A stretch of 64,000 nt of DNA from Martinezella miluonensis (lineage in GTDB: Bacteria > Pseudomonadota > Alphaproteobacteria > Rhizobiales > Rhizobiaceae), in NCBI RefSeq assembly GCF_900094545.1, contig NZ_FMAH01000002.1, positions 1 to 64,000 on the forward strand, written 5' to 3'. Shown piece by piece: positions 8,749 through 17,825 of the stretch. The translations under genes were made by a program, and so were the position numbers. Under the pieces are notes generated by a model. It worked only from the letters and a program-made list of their open reading frames with translations. It did not search any database and was not told where the DNA came from. Every line of letters begins with the position of its first letter. Positions within the stretch are counted from its first letter, which is position 1.

Positions 8749-9423
8749 ATGCTGAATACACTTCGCGGCAAAGGCAACTCACTGGCACTCGCATTCGTAT
8801 CCGGATTCGCGGACGCCCTGTTTTTCATCCACCTGGGGGGCCTCTTCGTTGGATTGGTGACCGGCAACGTCGTCTTGATCGGATTGGGGCTGGTCGGACA
8901 CGAGAAAGGGTGGTTGCGCGGCCTTCAGATCACGACGTTTCCACTCTTCATGCTGGGGGCCGGTCTTGCGGCGATCCTGGTCGTCTGGATCAAGCCGCTT
9001 GAAAGGGCCACGTTCTGGACCATGATCATCGCAGGCTGCGCATTCGCAGCGGCAGCACTTCTCGCGATCTTCAAATCAGGACCGGACTCCGCATGCGCAC
9101 TCTTGACCGTCGTCGGAATGGGCATGCTGACAGCGATCGAACGTCTTGACAGCAGATTGGGTCCGCCGTTTTCGCTGATGACGGGAAACATCGCGGGCCT
9201 GGCGGTAGCGGCAGCGCGCCGCCTGATCGGTTACAAGGAAAGGCCGGACGAGTGGGGACAATCGTTGACATCCATCATCCTCGTCATCGGCTTTGTGGCG
9301 GGATGCGCAGGCGGCGCATTCGCACAAGTTACGGTGGGAGTTGCCGGAATGTTGCTGCCTGCCTTCATGCTGCTGATCATCGCGGTCTTTTACTCGCCAT
9401 CGAACGCGCAGAATGCGAGATGA
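8749..9423 (+). CDS. YoaK/DUF1275 family membrane protein
   Basis: A 224-residue inner-membrane protein with about six hydrophobic segments. It carries the DUF1275 hallmarks: LAFVSGFADALFFIHLGGLFVGLVTGNVVLIG near the N-terminus and LGPPFSLMTGNIAGLA in the second half, an internal repeat of the TGN motif. No function is established for the family. It ends 6 bases before the LtrA gene, so the two form an operon. Confidence 0.9.
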   Translation: MLNTLRGKGNSLALAFVSGFADALFFIHLGGLFVGLVTGNVVLIGLGLVGHEKGWLRGLQITTFPLFMLGAGLAAILVVWIKPLERATFWTMIIAGCAFAAAALLAIFKSGPDSACALLTVVGMGMLTAIERLDSRLGPPFSLMTGNIAGLAVAAARRLIGYKERPDEWGQSLTSIILVIGFVAGCAGGAFAQVTVGVAGMLLPAFMLLIIAVFYSPSNAQNAR

Positions 9424-9429
9424 CCCCGC

Positions 9430-10668
9430 GTGTCGAACGAAGAGTGGGCACAGGAACATAACGCACAAGGAAGGCGTCAGCGAGAGTGGCGATCGACAGC
9501 GATTAGGCTGTTGAGGTTTCGGCTGCCGCCGCGCGATCGTGACGAAGTGCATCGCGGCTCGACCTCACTGGAGTTGATGTTTGATCTGGCCACGGTGGTG
9601 GCGGTTTCCACCGCCGCCCATGGGCTGGCGCAGGAAGTCGAAAACGGCAACTTCACGCTCGGAACGATCAAGTTCCTGTGCACCTTCTTCATGGCCTGGT
9701 TGGCCTGGGTGAACTACACATGGTTCGCCTCTGCCTACGATAACAAGTCGACCGCGTTTCGCACATTGTCGATGGTCATCATGTTTGGATCACTCGCGCT
9801 TGCCGCGGGGATCCGTGGCGCCTTTGGCGATCAGCCCATCTGGCTTGTCCTCGTCGGCTTCATCATCATGCGCTTCGGCATGATAGCGCTATGGCTGGGT
9901 GCTGCGAATGGTGACCGAGACATGCGCCCCACAGCGTTGCGCTATGCGGCCGGTATCGGTGTTCTGCAAGTCTACTGGAACCTGCTGATAGCGGTAGTTT
10001 CTCCGCAAGCATCGCTTTATATTCCACTCTTCATGCTGGGTGCGGCCGGCGAACTGTTGGTTCCGGTATTGGCGGAACAGAGATCTCGCACGAGTTGGCA
10101 CCATGGCCACATCGTCGACCGTTACAACTCGTTCAACATCATTGTCCTCGGTGAATGCTTTGCCAGCATCGTAGCCATCATTTCGGATTCTTCACCACCG
10201 GATCTACAGCACTTCTGGTTAGCGGGCTTGTGTTCGGTCATCGCATTTTCGATGTGGCGCCTGTACTTTGACAGAAACAAGCAATTGCTGGGCCGTGATC
10301 TCGGTGCCGTTCTTCTCTGGTCCTATGGCCATTACGTGCTTTTCGCGGCCGGGGCGGCGACAGCCGCCGGGTTTGCAATCTTCTTGGCCGTCATCGGTAA
10401 GCATGCGGAGATTTCTGTTCAAAGCGCGTGTCTGGCGGTCGCCATTCCAATCGCGGTTTATCTCGGCTCGCTCTGGTTGGTTCGCGATCGCCCCCTCGTC
10501 AAGGGCGCCAAACGATGGCTCCTGGTGGCGGCAGGCGTGCTGGTTCTCGCCAGCAGCACATTCGCCAACCACCCGCTCGAATTAATAGCGGCGGTGTTGG
10601 TCATAACCGTCATCGCTCGGGACCGTCTGCACCAAGCCGTGCCCGGAAAGGGCGATGCGCACAATTGA
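9430..10668 (+). CDS. low-temperature-requirement protein A (LtrA) family membrane protein
   Basis: A 412-residue polytopic inner-membrane protein with about ten hydrophobic segments. LtrA-family marks are visible: HRGSTSLELMFDLATVVAVS at the first membrane segment, AWVNYTWFASAYDN, RYNSFNIIVLGECFASIV and FSMWRLYFDR. The name comes from a Listeria mutant; biochemical function is unknown. The GTG start at 9430 follows the stop of the DUF1275 gene by 6 bases, so translation is probably coupled. Confidence 0.9.
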   Translation: MSNEEWAQEHNAQGRRQREWRSTAIRLLRFRLPPRDRDEVHRGSTSLELMFDLATVVAVSTAAHGLAQEVENGNFTLGTIKFLCTFFMAWLAWVNYTWFASAYDNKSTAFRTLSMVIMFGSLALAAGIRGAFGDQPIWLVLVGFIIMRFGMIALWLGAANGDRDMRPTALRYAAGIGVLQVYWNLLIAVVSPQASLYIPLFMLGAAGELLVPVLAEQRSRTSWHHGHIVDRYNSFNIIVLGECFASIVAIISDSSPPDLQHFWLAGLCSVIAFSMWRLYFDRNKQLLGRDLGAVLLWSYGHYVLFAAGAATAAGFAIFLAVIGKHAEISVQSACLAVAIPIAVYLGSLWLVRDRPLVKGAKRWLLVAAGVLVLASSTFANHPLELIAAVLVITVIARDRLHQAVPGKGDAHN

Positions 10669-10881
10669 GATTGCAGCCCCACACGATCGTGATGTCGGGA
10701 ATAACAAACTGCGCGAATTTCTAAATGGAACAGCGCTCAGGTAATGACGGCGCTTACAACTGACGGACATTGGATCATCGCCGCCAAGCGCCAGCCAAAA
10801 ACCTTTGATCCCGTTATTCGGACATTTCCTGCGCAGGTCCTAACGGCCGCGCAGGCTATTCAAATCCGTATAAGCAAATCG

Positions 10882-11781
10882 CTAATCCAACATGACGATG
10901 TGAGCCGGCAGTTGCTCCTCGAAGAACTTGGAGAATGACGCTATGCGGGGCGGCAGCGCCTGGTAGGGAGGATAGTAAAGGGTCAACCAGAGATCTGGTG
11001 GCGACCAGCCGCGCAGGACATGGACAAGCCGTCCGCTGCGAATGTGCTGTGCTATATGAAACCCAGGCAGCATCGCTACGCCCGCACCATCGGCGGCCAT
11101 GTCGGCCAGAACCTCGCCACTGTTGGCGCTGAACGCCCTGCCGGCGGCAATAGTCATGCTCGAGCCGCCATCCGACAGGACCCAGCTCTCCCGCCGGCTC
11201 TCGCTGCTATATGCAAGACAATCGTCCGGAGTGAGTTCGCCAGGATGTTGCATTTCAGTAAAACGGCTTCCGGGTGCTGCCACCAGGATCCGTGGCACAA
11301 CCCGTATCTTGCGCCAGATCGTGAACTTGTCGGAAGGCGCCGATGAAATTCGGATCGCAAGATCATAGTCCTCATCGACGATGTTGACCAAGCCGTCCGA
11401 GAGCGAAATCTCGAAACATATCTTCGGAAAGAGTTCTCGGAAACCTGACAGGATGGGGGGTAGCACTGTCTTGCCGAACCAGGTTGGCGCGCTGATCCTT
11501 AAGCGTCCCTGATCAACCTTATGTGCATTTTTGACGTCCCTTCGGGCGTTTTCAAGCGCTTCGACCGCAGGCTGAATTTGCGCGGCAAAGACGGCACCAT
11601 CCGTTGTCAACGACACCTGACGCGTCGTGCGCACGAACAGCTGGACGCCAAGGTCGTCTTCCAACGCGGCAATTGCCCGCGTCACAGCCGCCGGGGTCAT
11701 ATCGAGCTCGCGGGCGACCTGCGCGAAGTTGCGCTTTTCGGCGGCCATAAGGAAGGTTTTCAGGGCTTTGTAGTCGTTCAT
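10882..11781 (-). CDS. LysR-family transcriptional regulator
   Basis: A 299-residue LysR protein. The winged HTH spans about residues 3-62 (FLMAAEKRNFAQVARELDMT, then AAVTRAIAALEDDLGVQLF and RTTRQVSLTTDGA). The effector-binding domain spans about 90-290. It is divergent from the dioxygenase/hydrolase/XapX unit starting at 11896, with an AT-rich 114-base gap containing repeated GCAATT and TTGCAATT half-sites, a plausible operator. It likely responds to a quinone or phenolic compound, judged only from that neighbour. Confidence 0.92.
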   Translation of the reverse strand: MNDYKALKTFLMAAEKRNFAQVARELDMTPAAVTRAIAALEDDLGVQLFVRTTRQVSLTTDGAVFAAQIQPAVEALENARRDVKNAHKVDQGRLRISAPTWFGKTVLPPILSGFRELFPKICFEISLSDGLVNIVDEDYDLAIRISSAPSDKFTIWRKIRVVPRILVAAPGSRFTEMQHPGELTPDDCLAYSSESRRESWVLSDGGSSMTIAAGRAFSANSGEVLADMAADGAGVAMLPGFHIAQHIRSGRLVHVLRGWSPPDLWLTLYYPPYQALPPRIASFSKFFEEQLPAHIVMLD

Positions 11782-11895
11782 CTCGATTATTTCAAAAATC
11801 GCAATTAATTCGAAAGAAATATTGCAATTCCGCGATCAAATCAACCCGAGTACATCTTATTCCATCGAAGCGGACAACGCAGAAAGGCATGAGAC

Positions 11896-12828
11896 ATGAT
11901 CAAGGATATCAAGGGACTGCATCACGTCACCTCCATGGCGTCGGATGCGCAGCAGAACAACCGGTTTTTCACTGACACACTCGGTCTGCGCCGAGTCAAG
12001 AAGACCGTCAATTTCGACGATCCGAGCGTCTACCATCTTTACTACGGCGACGAAAAGGGCACGCCCGGCACGGTCATGACCTACTTTCCGTTCCCGCACA
12101 TGATGAAGGGGCGGTCGGGTGTCGGCGAGGTAGGCGAGACCCAGTTCTCTATTCCCAAGGGATCGCTCGCCTTCTGGAAAGAGCGTCTTATTGCCCAGGG
12201 CGTAGGCGGCATCCAGACCGACACAGTTTTTGGTGCCAATCGTCTGCGCTTCATCGGCCCGGATGGCGACGGATTTGCTCTTGTCGAGACGGCCGATGAT
12301 GTTCGCGCTCCCTGGCTCGCGGAGGGCATTTCCGCCGACACCGCGATCCGTGGTTTTGGGGGGGCTCGTTTCAACCTTCATGACACTGCTGCAACCGAAG
12401 AGCTCCTCCGCTTCATGGGTTATGAGCGCGCCGAGGCTGAAGAAAACGTCACACGGTTCATCATTCCTGGCGGCAATGGTGCAGACACGATCGACCTTGC
12501 TGCCCTGCCAACAACGCCATTTGCGCGTCAGGGCGCAGGCTCGGTCCACCACATCGCCTTTGCCGTTGAGAACCGTGAAAAGCAGCTTGAAGTGCGCAAG
12601 GCGCTGATGGATACCGGGTATCAGGTCACTCCAGTCATCGACAGGGACTATTTCTGGGCGATCTACTTCCGGACGCCGGGTGGGGTTCTGTTCGAGATCG
12701 CCACCAATGAGCCCGGCTTCGACCGCGACGAGGATACCGCCCATCTCGGCGAGGCACTTAAGCTGCCGATCCGATATGAACCCTTCCGCAACAAGATCGA
12801 GGCGAGCCTGGCTCCTCTTGCGGCATAA
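11896..12828 (+). CDS. ring-cleaving dioxygenase, glyoxalase fold (MhqO-like)
   Basis: A 310-residue protein of two tandem VOC modules. Module 1 begins IKGLHHVTSMASDAQQNNRFF, and module 2 has SVHHIAFAVENREKQLEVRKAL. Metal ligands are expected at the His of GLHHVT, the His of VHHIAF and the Glu of GGVLFEIATNEPGF, the usual arrangement for MhqO/LinE-like extradiol dioxygenases acting on hydroquinones. The ending PIRYEPFRNKIEASLAPL is family-typical. It heads a unit with an isochorismatase-like hydrolase and XapX protein under a divergent LysR gene, in line with quinone or hydroquinone detoxification. An AAAGGCATGAGAC leader precedes the ATG. Confidence 0.92.
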   Translation: MIKDIKGLHHVTSMASDAQQNNRFFTDTLGLRRVKKTVNFDDPSVYHLYYGDEKGTPGTVMTYFPFPHMMKGRSGVGEVGETQFSIPKGSLAFWKERLIAQGVGGIQTDTVFGANRLRFIGPDGDGFALVETADDVRAPWLAEGISADTAIRGFGGARFNLHDTAATEELLRFMGYERAEAEENVTRFIIPGGNGADTIDLAALPTTPFARQGAGSVHHIAFAVENREKQLEVRKALMDTGYQVTPVIDRDYFWAIYFRTPGGVLFEIATNEPGFDRDEDTAHLGEALKLPIRYEPFRNKIEASLAPLAA

Positions 12829-12879
12829 TACTGCGCAACTGATCCACACGACCTAATCGAAAGATTCGCCTTTTGAGAC

Positions 12880-12900
12880 GGCTGCCTAAACCAGGCAGCC
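12880..12900 (+). other. intergenic hairpin in the dioxygenase-hydrolase unit
   Basis: GGCTGCCT (12880-12887) pairs perfectly with AGGCAGCC (12893-12900) around 5 bases. There is no T-tract after it on the + strand, so it is more likely an RNA-stability or processing element than a terminator. Confidence 0.5.
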
Positions 12901-12966
12901 GACCGCCGAAGGCTTCATAATTTCCAACGCCGCGAACCGCGATCCAGCACATAACGGAGTAGTCAA

Positions 12967-13653
12967 ATGTCCAAGCTTGAAGTCCTGACCCCCGCAAACA
13001 GCCAGCTCATCTTCATCGATCAGCAGCCGCAGATGGCCTTCGGCGTGCAGTCGATCGACCGCCAGACGCTGAAGAACAATGTCGTCGGCCTCGCCAAGGC
13101 CGCCAAGATCTTCAACGTTCCGACGACCATCACGACCGTCGAAACCGGATCCTTCTCGGGTCATACCTATCCGGAACTACTTGCCGTCTTCCCGGAAAAC
13201 GACATCCTCGAACGCACGTCGATGAATTCCTGGGATGATCAGAACGTCCGCGACGCCTTGGCGAAAAATGCCGCGAACGGACGCAAGAAGGTGGTCGTCT
13301 CCGGTCTTTGGACGGAAGTATGCAATACGACCTTCGCGCTCTCGGCTCTCAATGACACGGACTATGAGATCTACATGGTTGCGGATGCCTCCGGCGGCAC
13401 CTCCGTCGACGCGCACAAATATGCGATGGACCGCATGGCGCAAGCCGGCATCATTCCGGTCACCTGGCAGCAAGTCCTACTCGAATGGCAGCGCGACTGG
13501 GCTCGGAGGGAAACTTACGACGCCGTCACCTCGCTGGTGAAGGAACATTCCGGAGCCTACGGCATGGGCATCGATTACGCCTATACCATGGTCCACAAGG
13601 CCGCCGAGCGTGTCGCTCACGGCAAGCGCATCGGCCCGAACCCGGTGAAGTAA
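12967..13653 (+). CDS. isochorismatase-like cysteine hydrolase (YcaC-type)
   Basis: A 228-residue hydrolase with Asp18 (IFIDQQPQ) and nucleophile Cys119 (SGLWTEVCN), as in YcaC-type isochorismatase-like enzymes. It shares long identical stretches with the paralogue at 690-1373 (SMNSWDD, LEWQRDWA, TMVH). Here it sits in a LysR-controlled unit after a ring-cleaving dioxygenase, so its substrate may be an amide or ester in aromatic breakdown; that is inference. ATAACGGAG lies 7-9 bases before the ATG. A terminator-like hairpin follows. Confidence 0.9.
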   Translation: MSKLEVLTPANSQLIFIDQQPQMAFGVQSIDRQTLKNNVVGLAKAAKIFNVPTTITTVETGSFSGHTYPELLAVFPENDILERTSMNSWDDQNVRDALAKNAANGRKKVVVSGLWTEVCNTTFALSALNDTDYEIYMVADASGGTSVDAHKYAMDRMAQAGIIPVTWQQVLLEWQRDWARRETYDAVTSLVKEHSGAYGMGIDYAYTMVHKAAERVAHGKRIGPNPVK

Positions 13654-13663
13654 GGCGGTAAGC

Positions 13664-13703
13664 AAAGCCGCTCCGATCGGGTCAAGCCCTTCAGAGCGGT
13701 TTT
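13664..13703 (+). terminator. possible intrinsic terminator
   Basis: CCGCTC (13668-13673) pairs with GAGCGG (13694-13699), followed by TTTT, with A residues opposite. The loop is long (20 bases), so it may allow read-through into the XapX gene. Confidence 0.4.
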
Positions 13704-13728
13704 GCCTCAACAATCAAGGACCTCCGTC

Positions 13729-14016
13729 ATGAAACTCTATCTTATGTCACTGGGTGCCGGACTGCTGGTCGGTATCGTTTACAGCCTCCTCAACGTTCGC
13801 TCACCAGCTCCACCCGTCATCGCTCTGGTTGGCCTTCTTGGCATCCTCGTTGGCGAACAAGTTGTGCCTTTCGCAAAAACTCCGTTGAGCAAGGAGCCGA
13901 TGGCGATCTCCTGGATCAACCAGATCAGGCCGCACGTATTCGGGCATATGCCGAAGGGAGAAAAGCGGACCGACGTCGCCCAGGCTCGCCAGGTTCAGGC
14001 CAAGTCAGATATCTGA
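13729..14016 (+). CDS. XapX-domain (DUF1427) small membrane protein
   Basis: A 95-residue protein. Residues 1-50 hold two hydrophobic segments typical of the XapX domain: YLMSLGAGLLVGIVYSLLNVRSPAPP, then VIALVGLLGILVGEQ. A soluble charged tail follows. The family, named from a gene at the xap locus, has no established activity and is often next to hydrolases or regulators of aromatic metabolism. The ATG at 13729 is preceded by AAGGA; an in-frame ATG nine codons upstream lacks an RBS and would disturb the membrane segment. Confidence 0.87.
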   Translation: MKLYLMSLGAGLLVGIVYSLLNVRSPAPPVIALVGLLGILVGEQVVPFAKTPLSKEPMAISWINQIRPHVFGHMPKGEKRTDVAQARQVQAKSDI

Positions 14017-14533
14017 ACCCGTCGCAGACGCCGATCGAGGCAAGCTGAAACTGTTGATCCCTCCGGTTGGGGGGATCAAAACGTTGAAATGGGCCCAGGT
14101 GAGGGTCAAGGGTTTTGCAATTCTGCCGGCTTGGGCAAGGACGAGGCGGCGATCTTCAAGCTGACGGGTGATGTGTGCGGCAAAGCCCCTTTTGTCGAGC
14201 GGGCCTTCGGAAGAAGGTCGAGCGCACTCGGCCAAGTCGCAGCCTTACTTGGGTGGCACCTCGAAAGCCGAGTTGTGTGAGCCTCGTCAGTGGCGCCAGG
14301 TTTCACGCGACCAACGCCGATTTTGCAGCAATACCCTCCTGGACGCTTTATGCTCTGGCGCACACGGGTACCTGCGCAGCGATCGTAACCTGCGTGACGA
14401 CCCAGCTGGGTCTCGGTGTCTCTTACGCGGTTGCGTGCGCCTGACGGCGGTGATCCGCTTTCCGTCGGATGAAGCTCGGCGGAATGGTTCCCGCCGAACT
14501 CCATTGCGGCTAATTAATGCCTACCGGCCCATC
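14017..14533. other. no recognisable gene; one hairpin
   Basis: About 515 bases between the XapX gene and the end of the aldehyde dehydrogenase. TTGATCCC (14054-14061) pairs with GGGATCAA (14072-14079). Open frames on both strands, including one of 132 codons on the minus strand (14106-14504), have no family signature. This may be decayed DNA. Confidence 0.5.
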
Positions 14534-15982
14534 TTAAAATGGGTAGTGCTGGTGCGGATCCTCGACAGTGATCCAGCGAAGGTCCGTGAACTCGTTGATC
14601 GCAGCCTGTCCGCCGAAGCGGCCATAGCCGGAGTTCTTGACGCCGCCGAACGGCATTTGCGCCTCGTCGTGCACGGTCGGTCCGTTGATGTGGCAAATCC
14701 CGGATTGGATCTGGGCCGCAACCGCCATGGCGCGCTGGACGTCACGGCTGTAGACGGCGGAGGAAAGGCCGTATTCGGATTCGTTGGCGATCCGGATCGC
14801 CTCGGCTTCGTCCTTGACACGAATGATCGGCTTCACAGGCCCGAAGGATTCTTCTTCGAAGCTGCGCATTCCGGGCTTCACGTGATCGAGCAGCGTCGCC
14901 TCGACCACGGAGCCCTGGCGCTTGCCGCCGGCGACCAGTTTGGCGCCCTTGCCAACGCCGTCCGCAATCAACTCCTCCATCTTTGCAGCCGCCTGCGGCG
15001 TGACGAGCGAACCGAGAACAACATGGCCGCGGGGATCGCCCGCCGGTAGCTTGCTTGCACGCGCGGCAAGCTTCTCAACGAACTCGTCGGCAATCTTCTC
15101 GTCGACGATGATACGTTCGGTCGACATGCAGATCTGACCCATATTGGCGAATGCGCCGAAGATCGCCCCGTTCACCGCGGCATCGATATCGGCGTCTTCC
15201 AGTACGATAAATGGTGCCTTGCCGCCGAGCTCAAGCAACACCGGCTTGATGTGTCGTCCGCAAAGCTCGCCGATGATTCGGCCGACCTTGGTGGAACCGG
15301 TGAAGTTCACGCGGCGCACCTCTGGCGCGGCGATCAAGGCTTCCACGACTTCTGCCGCGTCCTCGGGAGCGTTCGTAATGACATTCACTACTCCATCGGG
15401 AAGTCCCGCCTCGACGAGCGAGCGACCGATGAGTAGATGCAGCCCCGGGCAGGCCTCCGACGCCTTGAGGATCACGGAGTTGCCGCAGGCAAGTGCCATC
15501 GCGATCGCGCGCGTGCCGAGAATGACCGGCGCGTTCCACGGAGCGATCCCAAGGCAGACACCCGCCGCCTGCCGCACGCCCATCGACAAGGTTCCGGGCT
15601 TGTCCGAGGGAATGATCTCCCCCTGGATCTGGGTCGTCATGCTCGCGGCTTCGCGAAGGATCCCGGCAGCGAGCATGGTGTTGAAGCCCGCCCACGGAGC
15701 GGTCCCCCCCGTCTCCTCGATCATGATCTTCGCAAACTCGTCCGCCTTCGAAGCCAGAACATCGGCGGCTTTCAACAGCAGTGCGCGACGCTCGCCGGGG
15801 CCGGTCTTCGACCAGGCGGGAAAGGCGGCCGCAGCAGCTGACACGGCCGCCTTCACATCATCCAGCCCCGATGCCGGCGCCCGGCTCGCGATCTTGCCGG
15901 TGTATGGATCGATGCGATCATACGTCCCGCCGGACTTGGCAGGCACGAACTTGCCACCAATGATCTGTTGAAGTTCCAACAT
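14534..15982 (-). CDS. aldehyde dehydrogenase, aromatic-aldehyde type
   Basis: A 482-residue NAD(P)-dependent aldehyde dehydrogenase of usual length. The general base is Glu251 (LLELGGKAPF) and the nucleophile Cys285 (GQICMSTER). FTGSTKVG is the nucleotide-contact loop, and CLGIAPWNAPVILG is conserved. The GQICMSTER and IIPSDKPG patterns fit the vanillin/salicylaldehyde/benzaldehyde branch. It is the last gene of the aromatic operon, 16 bases after the coniferyl-alcohol-dehydrogenase-like SDR, so it plausibly oxidises the aldehyde made by that enzyme to an acid. It is paralogous to the dehydrogenase at 21536. Confidence 0.93.
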   Translation of the reverse strand: MLELQQIIGGKFVPAKSGGTYDRIDPYTGKIASRAPASGLDDVKAAVSAAAAAFPAWSKTGPGERRALLLKAADVLASKADEFAKIMIEETGGTAPWAGFNTMLAAGILREAASMTTQIQGEIIPSDKPGTLSMGVRQAAGVCLGIAPWNAPVILGTRAIAMALACGNSVILKASEACPGLHLLIGRSLVEAGLPDGVVNVITNAPEDAAEVVEALIAAPEVRRVNFTGSTKVGRIIGELCGRHIKPVLLELGGKAPFIVLEDADIDAAVNGAIFGAFANMGQICMSTERIIVDEKIADEFVEKLAARASKLPAGDPRGHVVLGSLVTPQAAAKMEELIADGVGKGAKLVAGGKRQGSVVEATLLDHVKPGMRSFEEESFGPVKPIIRVKDEAEAIRIANESEYGLSSAVYSRDVQRAMAVAAQIQSGICHINGPTVHDEAQMPFGGVKNSGYGRFGGQAAINEFTDLRWITVEDPHQHYPF

Positions 15983-15998
15983 ATATTCTTCCTTTTAC

Positions 15999-16784
15999 TT
16001 AAAAGCCGAGCACTTCGGCGTTGATCGAGGCTTCAAGGCCGCCATCATTCGAAATGTTTGCGCCGTTGATCCAACGGGCGCCGTCCGAGGCGAGGAAAAG
16101 TATGACCGGAGCAATATCGGAGGCCGTTGCCGCGCGCCCTACCCGCACAATGTCGGAGTCGACCTTCTGGTCGCCGAGCACGGCGCGAAACTCCTTGAGG
16201 ATGGTCGTGTCGACCGGGCCTGGGCTGACCGCGTTCACGCGAATGCCGCGATCCTTGAAGAGAGGCGCGTGCGCCGCCTTCTGCGTCCAAAGGATGAGCA
16301 GTTCCTTGGAAAGCGGATATCCGATTTCGTTGGGAATGCCGTTCTTCTGCATGACCGCCTTGATGTCCGGAAAGCCCGGCTCGCCGACCATCGCCTTGGC
16401 ACGCTCGATATTTGCCCGCCAGCCGTAACCGGCGACGGACGCGACGCTGATCACCGCGCCGCCCTCGCGGATCGAAGGGGCGCATGCCTCGGCGAAAGCA
16501 CGCAGCCCGTAGAAGTTGACGGCCAGCGTTGCCTCGGCTCCGACCTTGCCCGAAATGCCGGCGACATTCAGAAGCGCGTCGAAGCGCGTCGGCAATTGCC
16601 GAACAACCGCGGAAATTCCTTCCGGATGGGAAAGGTCTCCCTTGATGAAGCCGGCGCAATGATCCTTTGGCTCGTTGATGTCTATGCCAACCACGTCGGC
16701 TCCGAGCGACACCGCAAGCTCCGCGGTCCGAGCTCCAATTCCGGCCGACACGCCGGTGATGACTACCGTCTTTCCATATAGCAT
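15999..16784 (-). CDS. short-chain dehydrogenase, coniferyl-alcohol-dehydrogenase-like
   Basis: A 261-residue classical SDR. Thr10-GVSAGIG (10-17) binds the nucleotide, Asp35 (GIDIN) suggests NAD preference, NVAG is at 73-76, and the catalytic pair is Tyr156/Lys160 in YPLSK. The chain closely resembles Pseudomonas CalA, the coniferyl alcohol dehydrogenase: DLSHPEGI, the irregular insertion after the fourth helix, VSPGPVDTTILKEF and ARWINGANISNDGG. The expected reaction is oxidation of an aromatic allylic alcohol to its aldehyde. It lies 12 bases after the permease gene and before an aromatic-type aldehyde dehydrogenase, which supports that role. Other hydroxysteroid-type SDRs are the alternative. 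Confidence 0.85.
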   Translation of the reverse strand: MLYGKTVVITGVSAGIGARTAELAVSLGADVVGIDINEPKDHCAGFIKGDLSHPEGISAVVRQLPTRFDALLNVAGISGKVGAEATLAVNFYGLRAFAEACAPSIREGGAVISVASVAGYGWRANIERAKAMVGEPGFPDIKAVMQKNGIPNEIGYPLSKELLILWTQKAAHAPLFKDRGIRVNAVSPGPVDTTILKEFRAVLGDQKVDSDIVRVGRAATASDIAPVILFLASDGARWINGANISNDGGLEASINAEVLGF

Positions 16785-16796
16785 GGTCTACTCCAT

Positions 16797-17825
16797 TCAC
16801 TTTCTAGCTTTGAGATCCAGCCTGTAGCCGACAGGCATGAGCGAGAGGCCAAGCCGCTCCTCCACTGCGCCCCAGAGACCGCGAGGAAGGAAGAGCGAGA
16901 ACAGCAGGGCCACCAGGCCAAGACCGATGAGGTACCAGACGCCCATCGCACCGAACGCCGTTTCGATCGCGAAGAAGATCACGGCGCCGAGGATCGCTCC
17001 TTCGAACCGCCCTAGCCCGCCGACGAGAACCATGAAGATCATGTAGGCAGTCCATTGGACGGAGAAGTAGGTCTTTGGCTGGAAGCTTGTAGCGCTGGCG
17101 AGCCAGACAGCGCCGGCGATCGCCGTTCCGAAGGCGGCCAACATGAACAGGATTCGCTTCGTTGCGACGACATTGACGCCCAACGTCTCGGCCGCGTCCT
17201 CATTGTCGCGGATGGCCTGTATCGCGGATCCCACGCGGCTTCTCAGGAGAACGAACAGCCCGACCAGGAGCGCGACCATGGCAGCGAGGGCCACGCTGTA
17301 GATGACGACACGGCGCGTGCCGGCCGGATAGGCGTTCAGCGAAATCAGCGAGGTTCCCGTCTCGCCCTGGATCAACCCATCCAGATTGACGAGGAGATGG
17401 GCCAGTTCGGATACGACCCACATCGCAATGGCGAACTCGCCGCCCTTCAACCGCAGCATCGCGAACGACAGCGGATAGGACAGCAGGCCCACGACCGCGG
17501 CGGCAAGCAGGATCGAGACGAAGGGATCCACTCCTGCGGCGGCGATCCGAACCGTGAAGTAGGCGCCAAGGCCGAAGAACAGCTGCTGGCCAACGGAAAC
17601 CAGTCCGCCGTATCCGGCAAGCGCATTCCACATGGCCGCAAGGATGACGTAGACGAACAGGGCGGCAAAGCGGTCGACCATTCCTACGCTGCCGAACGCA
17701 GGGACGAATGCAAGAACCGCGACGACGATGATTGAAATCCATGCGGCGACACGCGAAGCCTTCGTCCAGCGACGGACATCGGATACCGCGGAAACCGGCA
17801 CTTGGGTGGAAGCTGGAATAGTCAT
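16797..17825 (-). CDS. branched-chain-type ABC transporter permease (LivM-like)
   Basis: A 342-residue inner-membrane permease with about ten hydrophobic segments. It carries LivM marks: FAALFVYVILAAMWNALAGYGGLVSVGQQLFFGLGAYFT and the cytoplasmic coupling loop SRVGSAIQAIRDNEDAAETLGVNV. It pairs with the LivH-like permease, whose stop overlaps its start by 4 bases. In this operon the cargo is probably an aromatic compound and not an amino acid. Confidence 0.93.
   Translation of the reverse strand: MTIPASTQVPVSAVSDVRRWTKASRVAAWISIIVVAVLAFVPAFGSVGMVDRFAALFVYVILAAMWNALAGYGGLVSVGQQLFFGLGAYFTVRIAAAGVDPFVSILLAAAVVGLLSYPLSFAMLRLKGGEFAIAMWVVSELAHLLVNLDGLIQGETGTSLISLNAYPAGTRRVVIYSVALAAMVALLVGLFVLLRSRVGSAIQAIRDNEDAAETLGVNVVATKRILFMLAAFGTAIAGAVWLASATSFQPKTYFSVQWTAYMIFMVLVGGLGRFEGAILGAVIFFAIETAFGAMGVWYLIGLGLVALLFSLFLPRGLWGAVEERLGLSLMPVGYRLDLKARK

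Noticed and set aside
11857..12849. A 330-codon minus-strand frame opposite the dioxygenase.
   Set aside because: Shadow of a clear VOC-fold gene; the minus-strand protein matches nothing.
14168..15049. A 293-codon + strand open frame.
   Set aside because: Most of it is the antisense of the aldehyde dehydrogenase; high-GC DNA keeps such shadow frames open.
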